Assembly (NCBI GenBank): GCA_973895155.1
Contig: OZ316891.1
Location: 13,764,001-13,828,000 of the forward strand
Source: Marsupella aquatica
Lineage: Eukaryota > Marchantiophyta
Reading direction: 5' to 3'
DNA length: 64,000 bases
Part shown: positions 34,870 to 45,170 of the stretch, piece after piece
How positions within the stretch are numbered: position 1 is the stretch's first letter
How the letters are laid out: every line of letters begins with the position of its first letter
Made by a program: the position numbers and the translations under genes
Notes under the pieces: generated by a model
Seen by the model: the letters and a program-made list of their open reading frames with translations, nothing else
The model's database searches: none
Told to the model about the DNA's origin: nothing

Positions 34870-37034
34870 CTTGGGAGAGAGCAGCGCAGGCAAGGGAGGA
34901 GCGATGGCAAGCAAAGGGGGAACTGGAGGTGATGGAGGAGCTTCTAGCAGCAGCGGAGGCAACCACTTAGAGGAGGAGGATCAACTTCAAAAGATCGTGG
35001 ATGACCATTTCTCGGTTGCGCAGTTGAGTAAGATTGATTTCACCTCTCCAGCAGGGCTTGCATCGTTGAGTGCATTATTGGGCCAGGCCTTGCAATCTGG
35101 TCTCAGTGCAGGGAAAGCAGCAAGAGAGGAGGAAGAAAGGAGGACAGCCGAGCAGAAGGCCGTTGAGAAGAAGCGAAAGAGGGATGAGAGAGCTCAAGCT
35201 GGAGTACTCTCCCCTCAAGCCTTGGAAAAGAAGAGGAGGAAAGATGAGAGAGACTTGATGAGGAAACAGAGGGAGGAGCAGAGAAAGAAGGAGGAGGCAA
35301 GGAGGAAGCTGCCTCTGATTACATTAGAGGATGAGGGAATTCCCACAGAGCTTGCTTACAATGGGGCCAAGAGCACAATCAAACACATTGTGTCCACAAA
35401 TTTTGCAAGAGGAGTCGAGTGGGGCACTCTCTCCAAGGCAGAGCAGAAGCGAGTGATCAATCAGGTGAAAGATGCATTCCGAAATGGAGGAGAGATGGAT
35501 TCACAGTGGCTTGCTGATAAAATCTCAAATTCCATGTCACAAGCATGATACCATGACAGGATGAAGATCAGGGCTCACCTGAGAGATCTGGAGGAGTACA
35601 GGAATTTGGGGAGGCCGCTGCAGTTCTCAAAAGATATCTGGCAGGCCTTCTACGCCACGGAGGTGAAGTTGAAAGCAGCTAGGGTCCTGAATGAATTTAT
35701 AGAGAAGTTGACAAAGGCCCGGAAGGCAAAGGAGGCCGGGAAGTCTGACCGTGACCTGAAGATGATGGAGCAGAAGGTGGCCTAGCTGCAGTAGGTTGTA
35801 GCAGAGGTGGGAGATCCGCCCAACAAGTTCTTGAAGGCAGCTGAGAGAGTCCGAGAAAAGCCCAACATCACCCACAGGCTTGGTCAAGGTGGCCTCCCCG
35901 GCCTCAAAGCAACATTTGTGAGTGCACCGCCCTCTCCTCTCTTGACTTCTTACTCCTCCAATTTCTATTCCAACACACCTGCAATGCCCCAACTCTTTTC
36001 TGCTGTGGCACCAAGTACTTCCAATTGGAGTTGTTGTGTCAGATTAGGTCACGTACATTTGCTTCCCTTTTGACTTTTCGTCATAACAGAGTTTGCGAAG
36101 CAATTGCGATGCGCGTCGCTTTGGAACTGCTTCGCAAACCTTGTTATTCACTTTTTTGGAAATAATTTTGCGATGCCCTTGCGAAGCCATGCGCATCTCA
36201 ATTACTTTCGCAACCTAGTTTTCCCTTACGTTTGCGAAGCTGGAGACTTCGCAAAATTCAAAATTTGAATTTTCAATGAAAATTTCAAAACGTTCAAATG
36301 TTGTTTGAGGGTCGTAAGTCCCCATGCCACCCTTGTAAAACCACCCCCCCAACCTAAGCCCCAACCCCACCAGCACCTAATTAACCCCTCTAATTGTTTT
36401 AAGGCATTTTGGCTTGCCGTTATTGCTTGGTTTTGACCAATTGTGCCGGTTTTTGTTTTGGTTAGTACAAGAGGTACAAGAGAAAGATTACAGCGTCTGA
36501 GATGGAGGTGGGCCAGAAACATGGGAAGGAGCATCTCTTTCGGCAAGTTGATCAATTATTGGTGAGCGTTAATTTTCAGGTTAATGTGTTGCTTGCATTT
36601 ATGAAAAATTCCCTCTTATGTCATTCACTTAATTGTAAGGTTCTATATGACTAATGCATGGCTGGTTTGCTAATGTAACAGAGACCGGATGATGATGGTG
36701 ACTCTACCGAGGGTGATAGTAGCGATGAGGATGAGGAGGGGACAGGGGAGGGGAGTACTGCTCCTGCTAGTCGAGTCAGGCCAACTAGCACTGGAGAGCA
36801 GTCATTTGCATCAGCACACTCCACTGGTGCTACGAGTGGTAGTGCGGTAGGGGATGGGGATGGGGATGGGGATGGTGATGGTGGTGGTGATGGGGATGAG
36901 GATGAGGATGAGGAGGGAGACCAAGAGGAGGAGGAGGCCCCGGTCCCCCCCAAGAGCACTCAAGGGCAAGGAGAAGGCCAAGGGGAAGAAGTCAAGGAGG
37001 GGCAGGAACTCTCCTTTCTAGCTCTATCTAGATA
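34870..37034 (+). pseudogene. Second CACTA gene (TnpA-position protein), decayed
   Basis: The frame opens near 34870 (first ATG at 34871, or 34904). It encodes a Gly/Ser-rich start and a highly charged Lys/Glu/Arg helix (EKKRKRDERAQ, EKKRRKDERDLMRKQREEQR). A globular part follows (KLPLITLEDEGIPTELAYNG, FARGVEWGTLSKAEQKRVIN, LGRPLQFSKDIWQAFYATEV), then a Pro/Ser-rich stretch to about 36073. Candidate further exons are at about 36465-36561 (ends LL|GTGAGC) and 36682-37034 (Asp/Glu/Gly-rich tail). Three in-frame stops (TGA 35546, TAG 35783, TAG 35792) break the first part. It is divergent from tnp2 and sits where En/Spm elements encode their subterminal-repeat-binding protein. That role is inferred from position; sequence similarity to Transposase_24 is weak at best. 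Confidence 0.65.
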
Positions 37035-37806
37035 GGTGCCTAGATTATCCTAGAGACTTAGGTAGTTCACATGTATAGGGGGATTAGCATGGACATGCAA
37101 CTTTTAGCTAAGGGTTCTTACCCTTCCATTTTGTAACTTTTGTACATTTTGAGTAATGCCATTTTAATCGCGGCATTCCGGTCTACCTACATCCCTTTTC
37201 TCCCTCCTTCAACTGTATGAATTGTCTCCCTAAACCACTAAACCCTATTATACCCTAATACTTCAAAAGTACCTTTTGCAAAACACTTGAGAACCAGATG
37301 TCATCTCAAATAGCCAAGACACAACCATCGCAAAACGTTCTAAACGCTCATCCTCGCAAATTTTGCGACATTTTTTCAATCGCAAATATGCGAACACACG
37401 ATTTCCGCACGTTTGAGATGTGTTTAATTTCTCAAATGTAGCGAACATAAATGTATCGTAGTATTGAGAGAAAGAATGGCTCGCAATGTACCGATGTGTC
37501 CTAAATCGCAATCTGGCGATGATTTAAGCATCGCTACATTAGCGTTTGTCGGCGAATCGCAAACGCTCCTATACATAGTTCCTGCTTCGCAAATATTGCG
37601 GTAGGTATGGCATCGCAGTTGTGCGATGTTGAAAGAGTCGCAAAGTGCAAAGCTTTTGCGAAGGTCCGGTTGCGAAGGTGTGGGCATGGAAAAGAGCGAA
37701 GATGTTGAGATGCGCGGCGTTTCACAACAAGGAGTTGGCCGATATTGTTTCCTTTGTTGCATGCGAGGGAGGGTGTTTCGCAAAAGAGGGTCATTGTGTT
37801 GTAGTG
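36080..37806. repeat. Right subterminal repeat zone and right terminal inverted repeat
   Basis: Words such as TTTGCGAAG, TTGCGATGC, TCGCAAAC and ATCGCAA cluster at 36083-36250 and 37270-37800, in both orientations. The right terminus reads, inward, CACTACAACACAATGACCCT followed by CTTTTGCGAAACACCC. It ends TAGTG at 37802-37806, directly before the GTA duplication. Confidence 0.85.
36845..36925. repeat. (GGGGAT)n / (GATGAG)n hexanucleotide stretch inside an exon
   Basis: Runs of GGGGATGGGGAT and GATGAGGATGAGGATGAG encode the acidic DGDGDG and DEDEDEE tail of the second CACTA gene. They are typical slippage-prone coding repeats. Confidence 0.85.
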
Positions 37807-38237
37807 GTAACCACTTCTCCAGTTGCAGCAATTCGACAACCAATTCTCTCCATCCACTCAGGTTGCGCTCAGAGTTGTCAAGCTGTATAATGATAGATTT
37901 CTCAATGTTGAGAAGGGCTCCCGACAATCTTTCATACTTGTTCACAACACTACAAGCAGTGTTAAATTCTTCCTCAGTTGCTCTAAGAAACAGCCCTGTG
38001 TCATCTGCAAAGAGTTGGTGGAGCAGCTTTTTCTCACGATCAGTGTTGATGCCTTGGAGTTCTCCTGAATCAGTTTGTCCTCAAGGAGGCACATCAATGG
38101 TTGAGTGATGAGAGCAAACAGAAGAGATGCAGCATGACATCCTTGTCTGACTCCACGTCCCAACGGGATTTCCTTGGTGAATCCCCCACTCACATGCACT
38201 TTAGAAACTACATCAATGACCAGACCCTTGATCACAG
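37807..38237 (-). pseudogene. LINE middle segment: RT motifs B and C
   Basis: Reading leftward from 38237: IKGLVIDVVSKVHVSGGFTK, then GRGVRQGC with SLLFALITQPLM (RT motif B), then QLFADDTGLFLRATEEE (motif C with the catalytic FADD, about 37999-38010). After that come YERLSGALLNIEKSIII and the piece ending GEVV at the CACTA insertion. Motif B has GCHAAS where GCPLSP is the usual form. The frame is largely open, so the LINE was in fair condition when the CACTA element landed. It continues at 25911 on the left and 44141 on the right. Confidence 0.92.
38231..38237. repeat. Target duplication of the 5.9-kb insertion, left copy (ATCACAG)
   Basis: ATCACAG occurs here and again at 44134-44140, on either side of the inserted DNA. 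The real duplication may be the inner 5 bp. Collapsing the copies gives a continuous LINE frame reading NFDPKFISVIKGLVIDVV. Confidence 0.85.
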
Positions 38238-39884
38238 TGGTGGACCTCGCCACCCAGCGCCCCCACCAATCCCAGCACTTGCACCTAAGTGCCCTTGGTG
38301 CCCGAACGCCTCCACTGAATACTTCGAGCAAGCATCCAAGTGCCTCTAGCACCACCAGCGGCCACTCCCATACAAAGCCGCACTTGCTCACCTACACGAC
38401 CGCTACTCAACGGTCCTCACTGTCTGCACAAACAACCAAGCACCTTGGTAAGTAACCCCTTCAGATCTAGAACTCGCCAAGTCTAGCATCCTAACTCAAG
38501 CTCAACAAACATTGGTAAATAGGTCAGCGATAGGTCCTCCCGATGCCATAAGCCGGAACCAGAACCCACGCCCACTGTCCCTCTAGGACAGCTCCTTCCT
38601 TGGGCGCGGCCCCGGTTCCCCCTCGTACCTATCCATCACCAACTGACCGCCCTGACCTAAGGACATGCTCATGGCCCAAGTAGCGTAGCTTGTCCTAAAG
38701 CTTGTCCCAAGCTTGTCTTATGTCACTTGCCTGTCCAACGATTAATACGTGCAAACCGTACTTTTCCTTGCTTAAACCGTTGGTATCGTATTACGGGGTC
38801 GTGGAGGGACGCTATTTGGAGGATTTCCACACCTAAGTATGAGTATGTTTGATTCCGCTCCCGGAAGTGTATTTTTTGATCAAGTCTATCGACTGGTCTC
38901 TCCGTTTTTGATCAAGTCCAAGGGACTGGTCCTACCATCTACAACTCATGCCCACCGGGTGAGTGCTGTCACCACCCCCCCCCCCCTCTCTTGGGCAAGC
39001 ATACCAACATTTACAATAAGATTTGAACACTAGTGACAAGGGCAAATGTTTCCACAACGACACCGACCACACGCACTAGGGGAGGAAAACAAACAACACA
39101 AGCAACCACAAGTGACACACAAAATATTGGAACCTCAAGCCAAATCCATATCTCTTGGTGTTTCTCGTAACACATGCAAGGGCAACCCGGCCTCCTGCCG
39201 TCTGCCCAACTCCTGCCTCCCGGGGACAAGTGCTACGTTCTCCACCTCACTACTCTGGCTTGAACTTCTCCTAATCGGTGCGCTACTCACAAAAGCTACT
39301 CCAAAGCATCCAAGTACTACGCTGAGTTCCCCCCCTCTACTCTGGGGCTCTCCCCCTAAATACCAAAAAACACACCAAAGCACCCCTCACGGGGCCACAA
39401 CGATGGCGGCTTACCCTAGCGGCGCCGCTAAACCCTTCACTAAGAAACCCCTAAACTAAAACCATGCGGCACACACATGCGTCTAAAAACCCTAAACCCT
39501 AAACTAACAATGGGGCCGACGGTGCCTTCGACGGTGCCCCAACGTTACTCCGTGAACCGTGAAATTGCAAGAAACCCCACAATGGCCGAAACTAGGCGCC
39601 CCTCCACTTGCACTTCTGAGTTCACCCCTGGATAGCTCTCCTCCTCCTGATCACGAATCACTCAACCGCTCTCTAAACGGACATTGGACGACCAAGTTAT
39701 GACCGTTTCCGTATCCGTAAACACAACTTCGCCGGGCCATAACCTGCTCATCCTGGCTCCGTTTGAGGAGCGCCGCCTCTTGTTGGAATCAGCTCCGCGA
39801 GCTCTTTCCAACAAGCCCGTGAGTGACCCCTCACAAAAAAGTTGGAAAGTCCAGGGGCCGTACAACCACGTCCGTACGACCACT

Positions 39885-41738
39885 CTAATCCTCCTCCTCT
39901 TCACTCACGGTGCCCTGGCTTGAGCCCCGTGAGTGAGCCTCCTCATCACTCTCCACTAGAGTGAGTGCCACTTCACTTCTCTTCTTCTTTACCGGGGTAC
40001 TCCTTGTGCTAGTGCTCCCCTGCTTTCTCAAATTGGCCAAGGCCTGCCACGCTTTAATGTACCCCTCACCAATGGTGTCCTTCCATAGGGTAGCCTCTTC
40101 TCCGGACCGCAACTCCAACGGTAGAACTTGCCCTGTGGCCATGGGAGTCCCGGGGGTGACAGACCTGGGTGGCATCCCTGTACTGACCTGAGCCTCCCGT
40201 AATGATTTCCGTACCTCCCGGAGCTTCTTCTCCAAGCCCTTGCTCTTCTCCTGACTCTTCTTGGCTCCATCCAACAAGGGCCCATACTTCCCACTAACCT
40301 CCTTCACCACCATCTCAATAGCCTGGGAGATCAAATCCGGAGAAAGTGTGGAGCTAGGAGTGCCGGGGCTCTTCCGTTTCCCCAGACTCAAGGCCTCACT
40401 CCTCTTTGCTCGTGTCTCAAAGGCGGCCACCTGACTCCGTAGTGCTCCCACCTGGTTTCTCCACTCCACCACTTCTCCAGAATTCTGCTTCTCTTTGGCC
40501 AATGCTTGTCTCAATGCTCCCACCTCTTCTGCTTCCTTGGCCTTGGTGGACAAGGCTCCCTTCAAGTTGGAGATCTCTACGTGAGCTGCTTGGAGAAGCT
40601 TAACCTTCTCATGAATGGTCTCCTCCTTGGCCTTGATCACCTCCTTCAGAGACAGGGTACTCTGCTCTAACGTCTCTACTCTGGCTGTGGTGTGCTTGAG
40701 AGAATCTCTCAATGCGTGGACTAGCTTGAGTCCCTCATGGACTCCCTCTCTGAAATCCCGTAGCTCTGCCAGGTAAACATCCGGAATGTTGTAGGCCAGG
40801 GGCTCTTTCGGATCTCCCACGAGTGATTCAAGCCACTCCAATGTGTAGTCCTCATCCTGGTTTTCTTCTCCTCTATCTTCATCCCCACCAGCCGACGATG
40901 ATTCCTCCGTGAGCTTCCCGATAACGGTAGTGGCAATACTCCGGATCTCCGTGGTGAGAGATGATTCCGTGTCTTCCTGTCCCGGGGAACCAATCAACCC
41001 TTCTGCCCTGGCCAATACAAATGACCCCATCAAATGTACAGCCCCACCTGGCTTCACACTCCCGAGGTCAGCGGCCAACAGCTTCTTCAACCCGTAGTAC
41101 CACCATCCGTACACATGGGCTGGGTGGTTCTTGATGTCCATAGCTACCACGAAATGTTCTTCATTCACCACCCCTGATTGCACGTTGCCAAGGACCCGTT
41201 GATGAACCTTGGCCAGGAATCCCTTATACTCAACATCCTTGACAGCGGAAAGAGGGATGGCAGTGGTGGAGGTGGGATTAATCACCCAAGTGGCCACCAT
41301 CTTCAACGTGAGTTCTCCCCTGATGTGCCGAGGTGTGAATGAGAATTTCTGATTCTCCAGAAACAGCAGCCTAGCCAACTCTACATGGGGCACTACACGT
41401 TTGAGACATTCAAAGTAGATTCCCTCCGTTCGTAACTCCATCCCGGCCTCAATGTCCCAGCTCTTCCCCGGGGGGATGGTAATCTCCACCTTCATGAATT
41501 TTGTAACCCCGGTGGCTTGGAAAATATTCCGACAATGCTCCATCACCTTGGTGGAGGTCTTGGGATAAATTCGACGAAAAATCCTCCTACCCACCGGCGT
41601 GGAACCTGCTGCCAATCCCGTGCTCATCGTAGCTTCTCTCTCTTCTCTCTCCCTTGAAATCAAAGTCTCCACGTAGTCACGGTAAGCAGCCTTGTATCTC
41701 TGAATGCGTGCCACACTGAACTCCGGTTGATCTAGCAT
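39885..41738 (-). CDS. Gag-like coiled-coil protein of a non-autonomous element, 617 aa
   Basis: This intact frame encodes an N-terminal folded region of about 270 residues (KFMKVEITIPPGKSWDIEAG, FSFTPRHIRGELTLKMVATW, NEEHFVVAMDIKNHPAHVYG, WWYYGLKKLLAADLGSVKPG), an acidic linker (EDRGEENQDEDYTLEWLESL), and a coiled coil of roughly residues 330-450. A second helical part and a charged Ser/Glu tail follow. It has no enzyme motif. Overall plan and coding strand match the decayed ORF at 19988-23701, but the sequences are not close. Unlike its neighbours it has no stop or shift, so it is probably younger or under some constraint. Function is unknown; a capsid-like or nucleic-acid-packaging role is inferred from the gag-like layout only. 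Confidence 0.7.
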   Translation of the reverse strand: MLDQPEFSVARIQRYKAAYRDYVETLISREREEREATMSTGLAAGSTPVGRRIFRRIYPKTSTKVMEHCRNIFQATGVTKFMKVEITIPPGKSWDIEAGMELRTEGIYFECLKRVVPHVELARLLFLENQKFSFTPRHIRGELTLKMVATWVINPTSTTAIPLSAVKDVEYKGFLAKVHQRVLGNVQSGVVNEEHFVVAMDIKNHPAHVYGWWYYGLKKLLAADLGSVKPGGAVHLMGSFVLARAEGLIGSPGQEDTESSLTTEIRSIATTVIGKLTEESSSAGGDEDRGEENQDEDYTLEWLESLVGDPKEPLAYNIPDVYLAELRDFREGVHEGLKLVHALRDSLKHTTARVETLEQSTLSLKEVIKAKEETIHEKVKLLQAAHVEISNLKGALSTKAKEAEEVGALRQALAKEKQNSGEVVEWRNQVGALRSQVAAFETRAKRSEALSLGKRKSPGTPSSTLSPDLISQAIEMVVKEVSGKYGPLLDGAKKSQEKSKGLEKKLREVRKSLREAQVSTGMPPRSVTPGTPMATGQVLPLELRSGEEATLWKDTIGEGYIKAWQALANLRKQGSTSTRSTPVKKKRSEVALTLVESDEEAHSRGSSQGTVSEEEED

Positions 41739-42147
41739 TCGTGCATCCCGAAATCAAATCCTCAATCACCAAATCCCGTCACCCGTAGCAATGTCAATTC
41801 CCTGGCCCGAAACAGCCCCCGTATCCCGATCAATCAATGACCCAATCTCAATTTCCCAGACATAATTCACTGCAGCCACCGTTAATGCTCGGAGACAGTG
41901 AGTCCCCCAATTCCATGCCGAGCTAGAGAGAAAGGGGAAAAAAAATTGGAGAACCAAGAACCAGGGTACTGTTTACAAAGAAGCAATTTTGAGGGAAGCT
42001 TTCGGCATCTCAAGGGAAGCAAGAAAAAAGTTAAGGGGAAAGCAAGAAGTGGTGGCTTTCCTAAGGGCGCAGGCCCCCCTTAAGTATACCCCTAAGCACC
42101 AGGTGCCGTCCGCTACCCTCTCCTGGGTATTGACTAACCCGTGTATC

Positions 42148-42819
42148 GGGGAGTATTTTCTCCCCCCTTCTGCCGCGCGCGACCCTGCCCCCCTCTGACC
42201 TGCCCTCCGAAGCATCCCGGCTGCGCTTTAATGGGGGATTTAATCTCCCCCCACTACTCGTGGGAGCGCCTCGCGCCTCCCTTCCGGGGCATACTCGCGG
42301 TGGCCTCCAGTCCTCCAAGGCCGGGGAAATTTAATTCCCCCCTACTCACAGCCCCTCATGCGGGCCCTTCCCAAGGGAACTTAATTGCCCCCCTCCCCAC
42401 TCCGCGATCTTCTCCTCCCGGCTCCGACCCGGCTGCGCCTCGCGCCCCGGCTCGGCTCACCTGGGCTCTTACTCGCGGGCTCCTCCCGGCTCCGGCAAGC
42501 CGCCCGGTACCTCCTGGCTGCACACAAGCCATGCGCCCCGGCTCGCCTCTTGTTTTCTCCCCCTCGCCGTTGCGTCTACTTGCGGCTGCGGCTGGTGGGC
42601 TCGCGGCCCTATGCAGGGCTCGCCCGGTCCTGCTCCCTCCTTGCGGGAGGGTTTAATACCCCCCCTCCTTCACTCACGCGTCCTTTGGGCCCGGCTCACG
42701 GGAGCCCCTGGCTTGCGGCACCCTCGCTCGCGTGGCGCGCCTCCCTATGCAAGGGCTAGGTTTCCCGGGCGCCACCTGGTCACTCGCAGGGCTCCCTAAT
42801 GGGGAATTTTAATCCCCCC
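42148..42819. repeat. Array of six imperfect palindromes, G(4-5)-ATTTAAT-C(5-6) type
   Basis: Six ~20-bp motifs share a G-run, an AT core and a C-run: GGGGAGTATTTTCTCCCCCC (42148), GGGGGATTTAATCTCCCCCC (42233), GGGGAAATTTAATTCCCCCC (42323), GGGAACTTAATTGCCCCCC (42375), GGGAGGGTTTAATACCCCCC (42645) and GGGGAATTTTAATCCCCCC (42801). They are spread over 670 bp of very GC-rich DNA upstream of the 617-aa ORF (minus strand). The sequence between them is not repeated. Frames through this stretch are not coding. Confidence 0.85.
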
Positions 42820-44133
42820 AAAGCTCCCTTTTCTTCAAATTACAAGGGGGGTGGCAACGATAGCTCAAGCAAACGATAATTCCAATGGGGTTGGCCCTCT
42901 AGCTTTTTAAGGTCCCAAAATATTTGCCTGCTTAGGTCGCCACAAATCTTAGAACTGTTACGAGAGGAAGAATACAAAGTCACCCGGGGCATCATCAACC
43001 TACAATGGCGGAAATAACTAAAAAAAATTTAAAAATGGCTTATTTACAGTGGCTATTAACAAGGCACACCCCTCTGCAACCCATTATTCATGATTTCGAG
43101 TGACGGGGGACCTCGTCACATCTCAACACGTCGGGACCAGAATGGCCCTAACTCTAACACCGACTCCCGGTTCACCCCACTGATGGTCTAGGGACCGAGC
43201 GCCCTTGGGACTTGGCCTCCATACATACTTGGCCTTGCCTCCCCAACGCAAGCTCCCATGGGAGGCTGAACGCGGCTTGGCTGCTGTTCGGCAGGATTTG
43301 GCAAACGGGCGAGCTAACACCCATAAACCACGAGAACCCATGGCACCCCCAGACCCAGCTGAGCTCAGGAGGGCGTAGCCCTCTTCAAGAGCTTTCCAAC
43401 GCACCTAAGAAGTCCTCCAACGGACTTCCCGTTAGGAAGATATCGCCGTTTCCGTTTGGCGGTTTCCCTTAGTGTCGCGACCGTCGCGGCTGATAACTTC
43501 GGCTCGCTCTCAGCCCCCAGGGAGACACCACTCCCCTCATATATGCTTCTGGAGACCTGCCACCCTCGGACCAGCTTTGGTCCCTAAACATTTGGCCCCC
43601 AACCCGGATCCCATCGCGCATAATGGGCGCGCCACCAACTGGCAATGCCTATAACTTTCTTGATAGGCATCCGCAAGCGGAGTGCCTTAGCCTGTTGTGA
43701 CTGGGCCGACCCAGTGCTCATGCCTAGACCCCCAGGTCTGATCGCCGCTCGGGGCCCCCGACCGGCCCAACCCGGCTTGGGCCACAACTCGCGCCCCAAG
43801 CGTCCGTTGCCAATGGCGTCAACTCCATTGGCCTTGGGCCCAAGAGGAGCTCACTCCCAAGCCCTCAGAACTCAAAGCCCATCCAACGGTCCGGACGGCC
43901 ATCCATGAGCCTGGCCCATTTCCCTTTGACCCGACCAGCCATAGGCTAGTCCAAGTCCTTAGTTTGTGTCCCCAGCTTGGCCCTTGCCTCGCCAGTGCCA
44001 CGTCTCATTGCCCACAAGTCTCCCCATGCTAAGTCCTCCCCGGATGGCCTATCCGGGCCTGGACCATAAGGGAGCTCGGCGTCGAAGTCAGCGACGCCAG
44101 AGCTAAGTGTTAAGGTAGTCGAGTTCCGTGACT

Positions 44134-45170
44134 ATCACAGATATGAATTTGGGATCAAAATTCATATGTCTTAGAGTTTCCCATAGAAAGGTGTGATCGA
44201 CCCGATCGTATGCCTTTGCAAAATCTAATTTCAGAAACACAGAAGGTTGCTTAGTAACGTTGATGAATTCTTAGCCCACCTTGAAAGCCAGCACATTCTC
44301 CATGATGCTTCTCCCAGCAATGAACCCAGTTTGTTGAGAGGAAACCAACATTGGAACTACTAGCTAGCTTCAGACGGTTGAAGAGGATCTTTGCAATAAT
44401 CTTGTGTCAGTGTGATTGTGAGCATAGTGAGTGGTCTCCAATTCTTCAGTAAATGAATGTCTCCCTCCTTTGGAATGAGCTTGATAACTCCACTTGAGGA
44501 TTTTGTAGTTAGCAAACCATCCTGCCAAAAGGTTTGAATCATGGTGTAGCAGTCATCCTTCATCCAGTCCCAACATTTTTGCAAGATCTCTGCAGTAACC
44601 CCATCGAGGCCAGGAGATTTCTCTTTGGGGGAAGTGTTGTACCACTACATTGATCTCGTTGTCACTGGGTCTTCCGATTAGTGCCCAGTTCTGTGCTCTA
44701 GTCACTTTGTATGTGTGATAGCACTTCCTCTCTTTCATCCAAGTTTCTGCTGACAATCTCATCCGCAGCAAAGAGAGAAGAGTAGTCTAGTTTCATCCGG
44801 AATCTGTTGCTCATCGTCAATCATCGTCCCATCGGCAAGAGTCAGAATTTTGATAGTTTCTCGATCTGTTCTGCTTGGCTTTCATCTGCAGAAAGAAATA
44901 CCTGGATGGTGCATCCCCCAGTGACAGCCATCTTACACGACTATGTTTGCGCCAGACCTCAGCTTCGTGGAGCTCACATTCTTTGATCTCAGCTTCGAGC
45001 TTCACCACCTCAGCAATGGTAGTAGGGGTTGGGTTCAGAGCAACTTCGTGCCTCAAAATCTGCAATTGAGTCAGAGTGTCTGGTTGATGGTTACGAATCT
45101 CGTTGAGACGTCCTCTCTCAGCAACAAGCACCTTTTTCATTCTGTTTGTTGCACGGTCCCAGTGGATCCT
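44134..45170 (-). pseudogene. LINE segment: linker and RT N-terminal motifs up to motif A
   Basis: Reading leftward from ~45170: WDRATNRMKKVLVAERGRLN, a coiled linker, RWLSLGDAPSRYFFLQMKAK, a DGVTAEILQKCWDWM-like region, SSGVIKLIPKEGDIHLLKNW with RPLTML, and motif A as LKLDFAKAYDRVDHTFLWET, ending at MNFDPKFISV where the 5.9-kb element inserted. This order (linker, RT 0-1, motif A) is that of plant L1-type LINEs. Several shifts and stops are present. The right edge at ~45170 is the junction with an inverted piece of the same LINE. Confidence 0.88.

Larger units (their letters stand above)
25915..37806. mobile_element. CACTA (En/Spm) DNA transposon carrying a SET-domain ORF, 11,892 bp
   Basis: The element begins CACTACTACATATTTGCC and ends TTGTGTTGTAGTG. 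Read inward, the two termini are CACTACTACA and CACTACAACA, and both reach TTTTGCGAA about 20 bases in. It is flanked by GTA on both sides and sits inside the RT gene of a LINE. Inside are, from left to right: subterminal TTTGCGA-type repeats, a purine-rich stretch, a decayed tnp2 transposase (minus), a SET-domain coding region (minus), an AT-rich middle with an 84-bp tandem array, a divergent second gene (plus), and a right subterminal repeat zone. The transposase has a stop and at least two frameshifts, so this copy is unlikely to be autonomous, though its ends look mobilisable. Confidence 0.95.
38238..44133 (-). mobile_element. 5,896-bp GC-rich insertion with gag-like ORF, class unresolved
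   Basis: The limits are set by the 7-bp duplication and by restoration of the LINE frame. The inside is GC-rich and has one long intact minus-strand ORF (39885-41738). Around it lie a telomere-like (AAACCCT)n patch near 39485-39505, a palindrome array at 42148-42819 and gene-free arms. No reverse transcriptase, integrase or transposase is visible. The termini (TGGTGGACC... on the left, ...CCGTGACT on the right) are neither obvious LTR ends nor inverted repeats. The partner gag-like element at 19-23.8 kb suggests the same broad class of non-autonomous retroelement. Confidence 0.8.

Noticed and set aside
42141-42799. Long Pro/Arg/Leu-rich frames in the GC-rich block
   Set aside because: Both strands and several frames are open at once because of GC content; there is no domain, and the palindromes interrupt them without regard to codon phase.
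38238-44133. LTR retrotransposon call for the 5.9-kb insertion
   Set aside because: The first and last kilobase do not match as direct repeats. TGGTGGACCTCGCCAC at the left and TGACGGGGGACCTCGTCAC at ~43101 look alike only over about 16 bases. No primer-binding site or pol was seen, so the class was left open.
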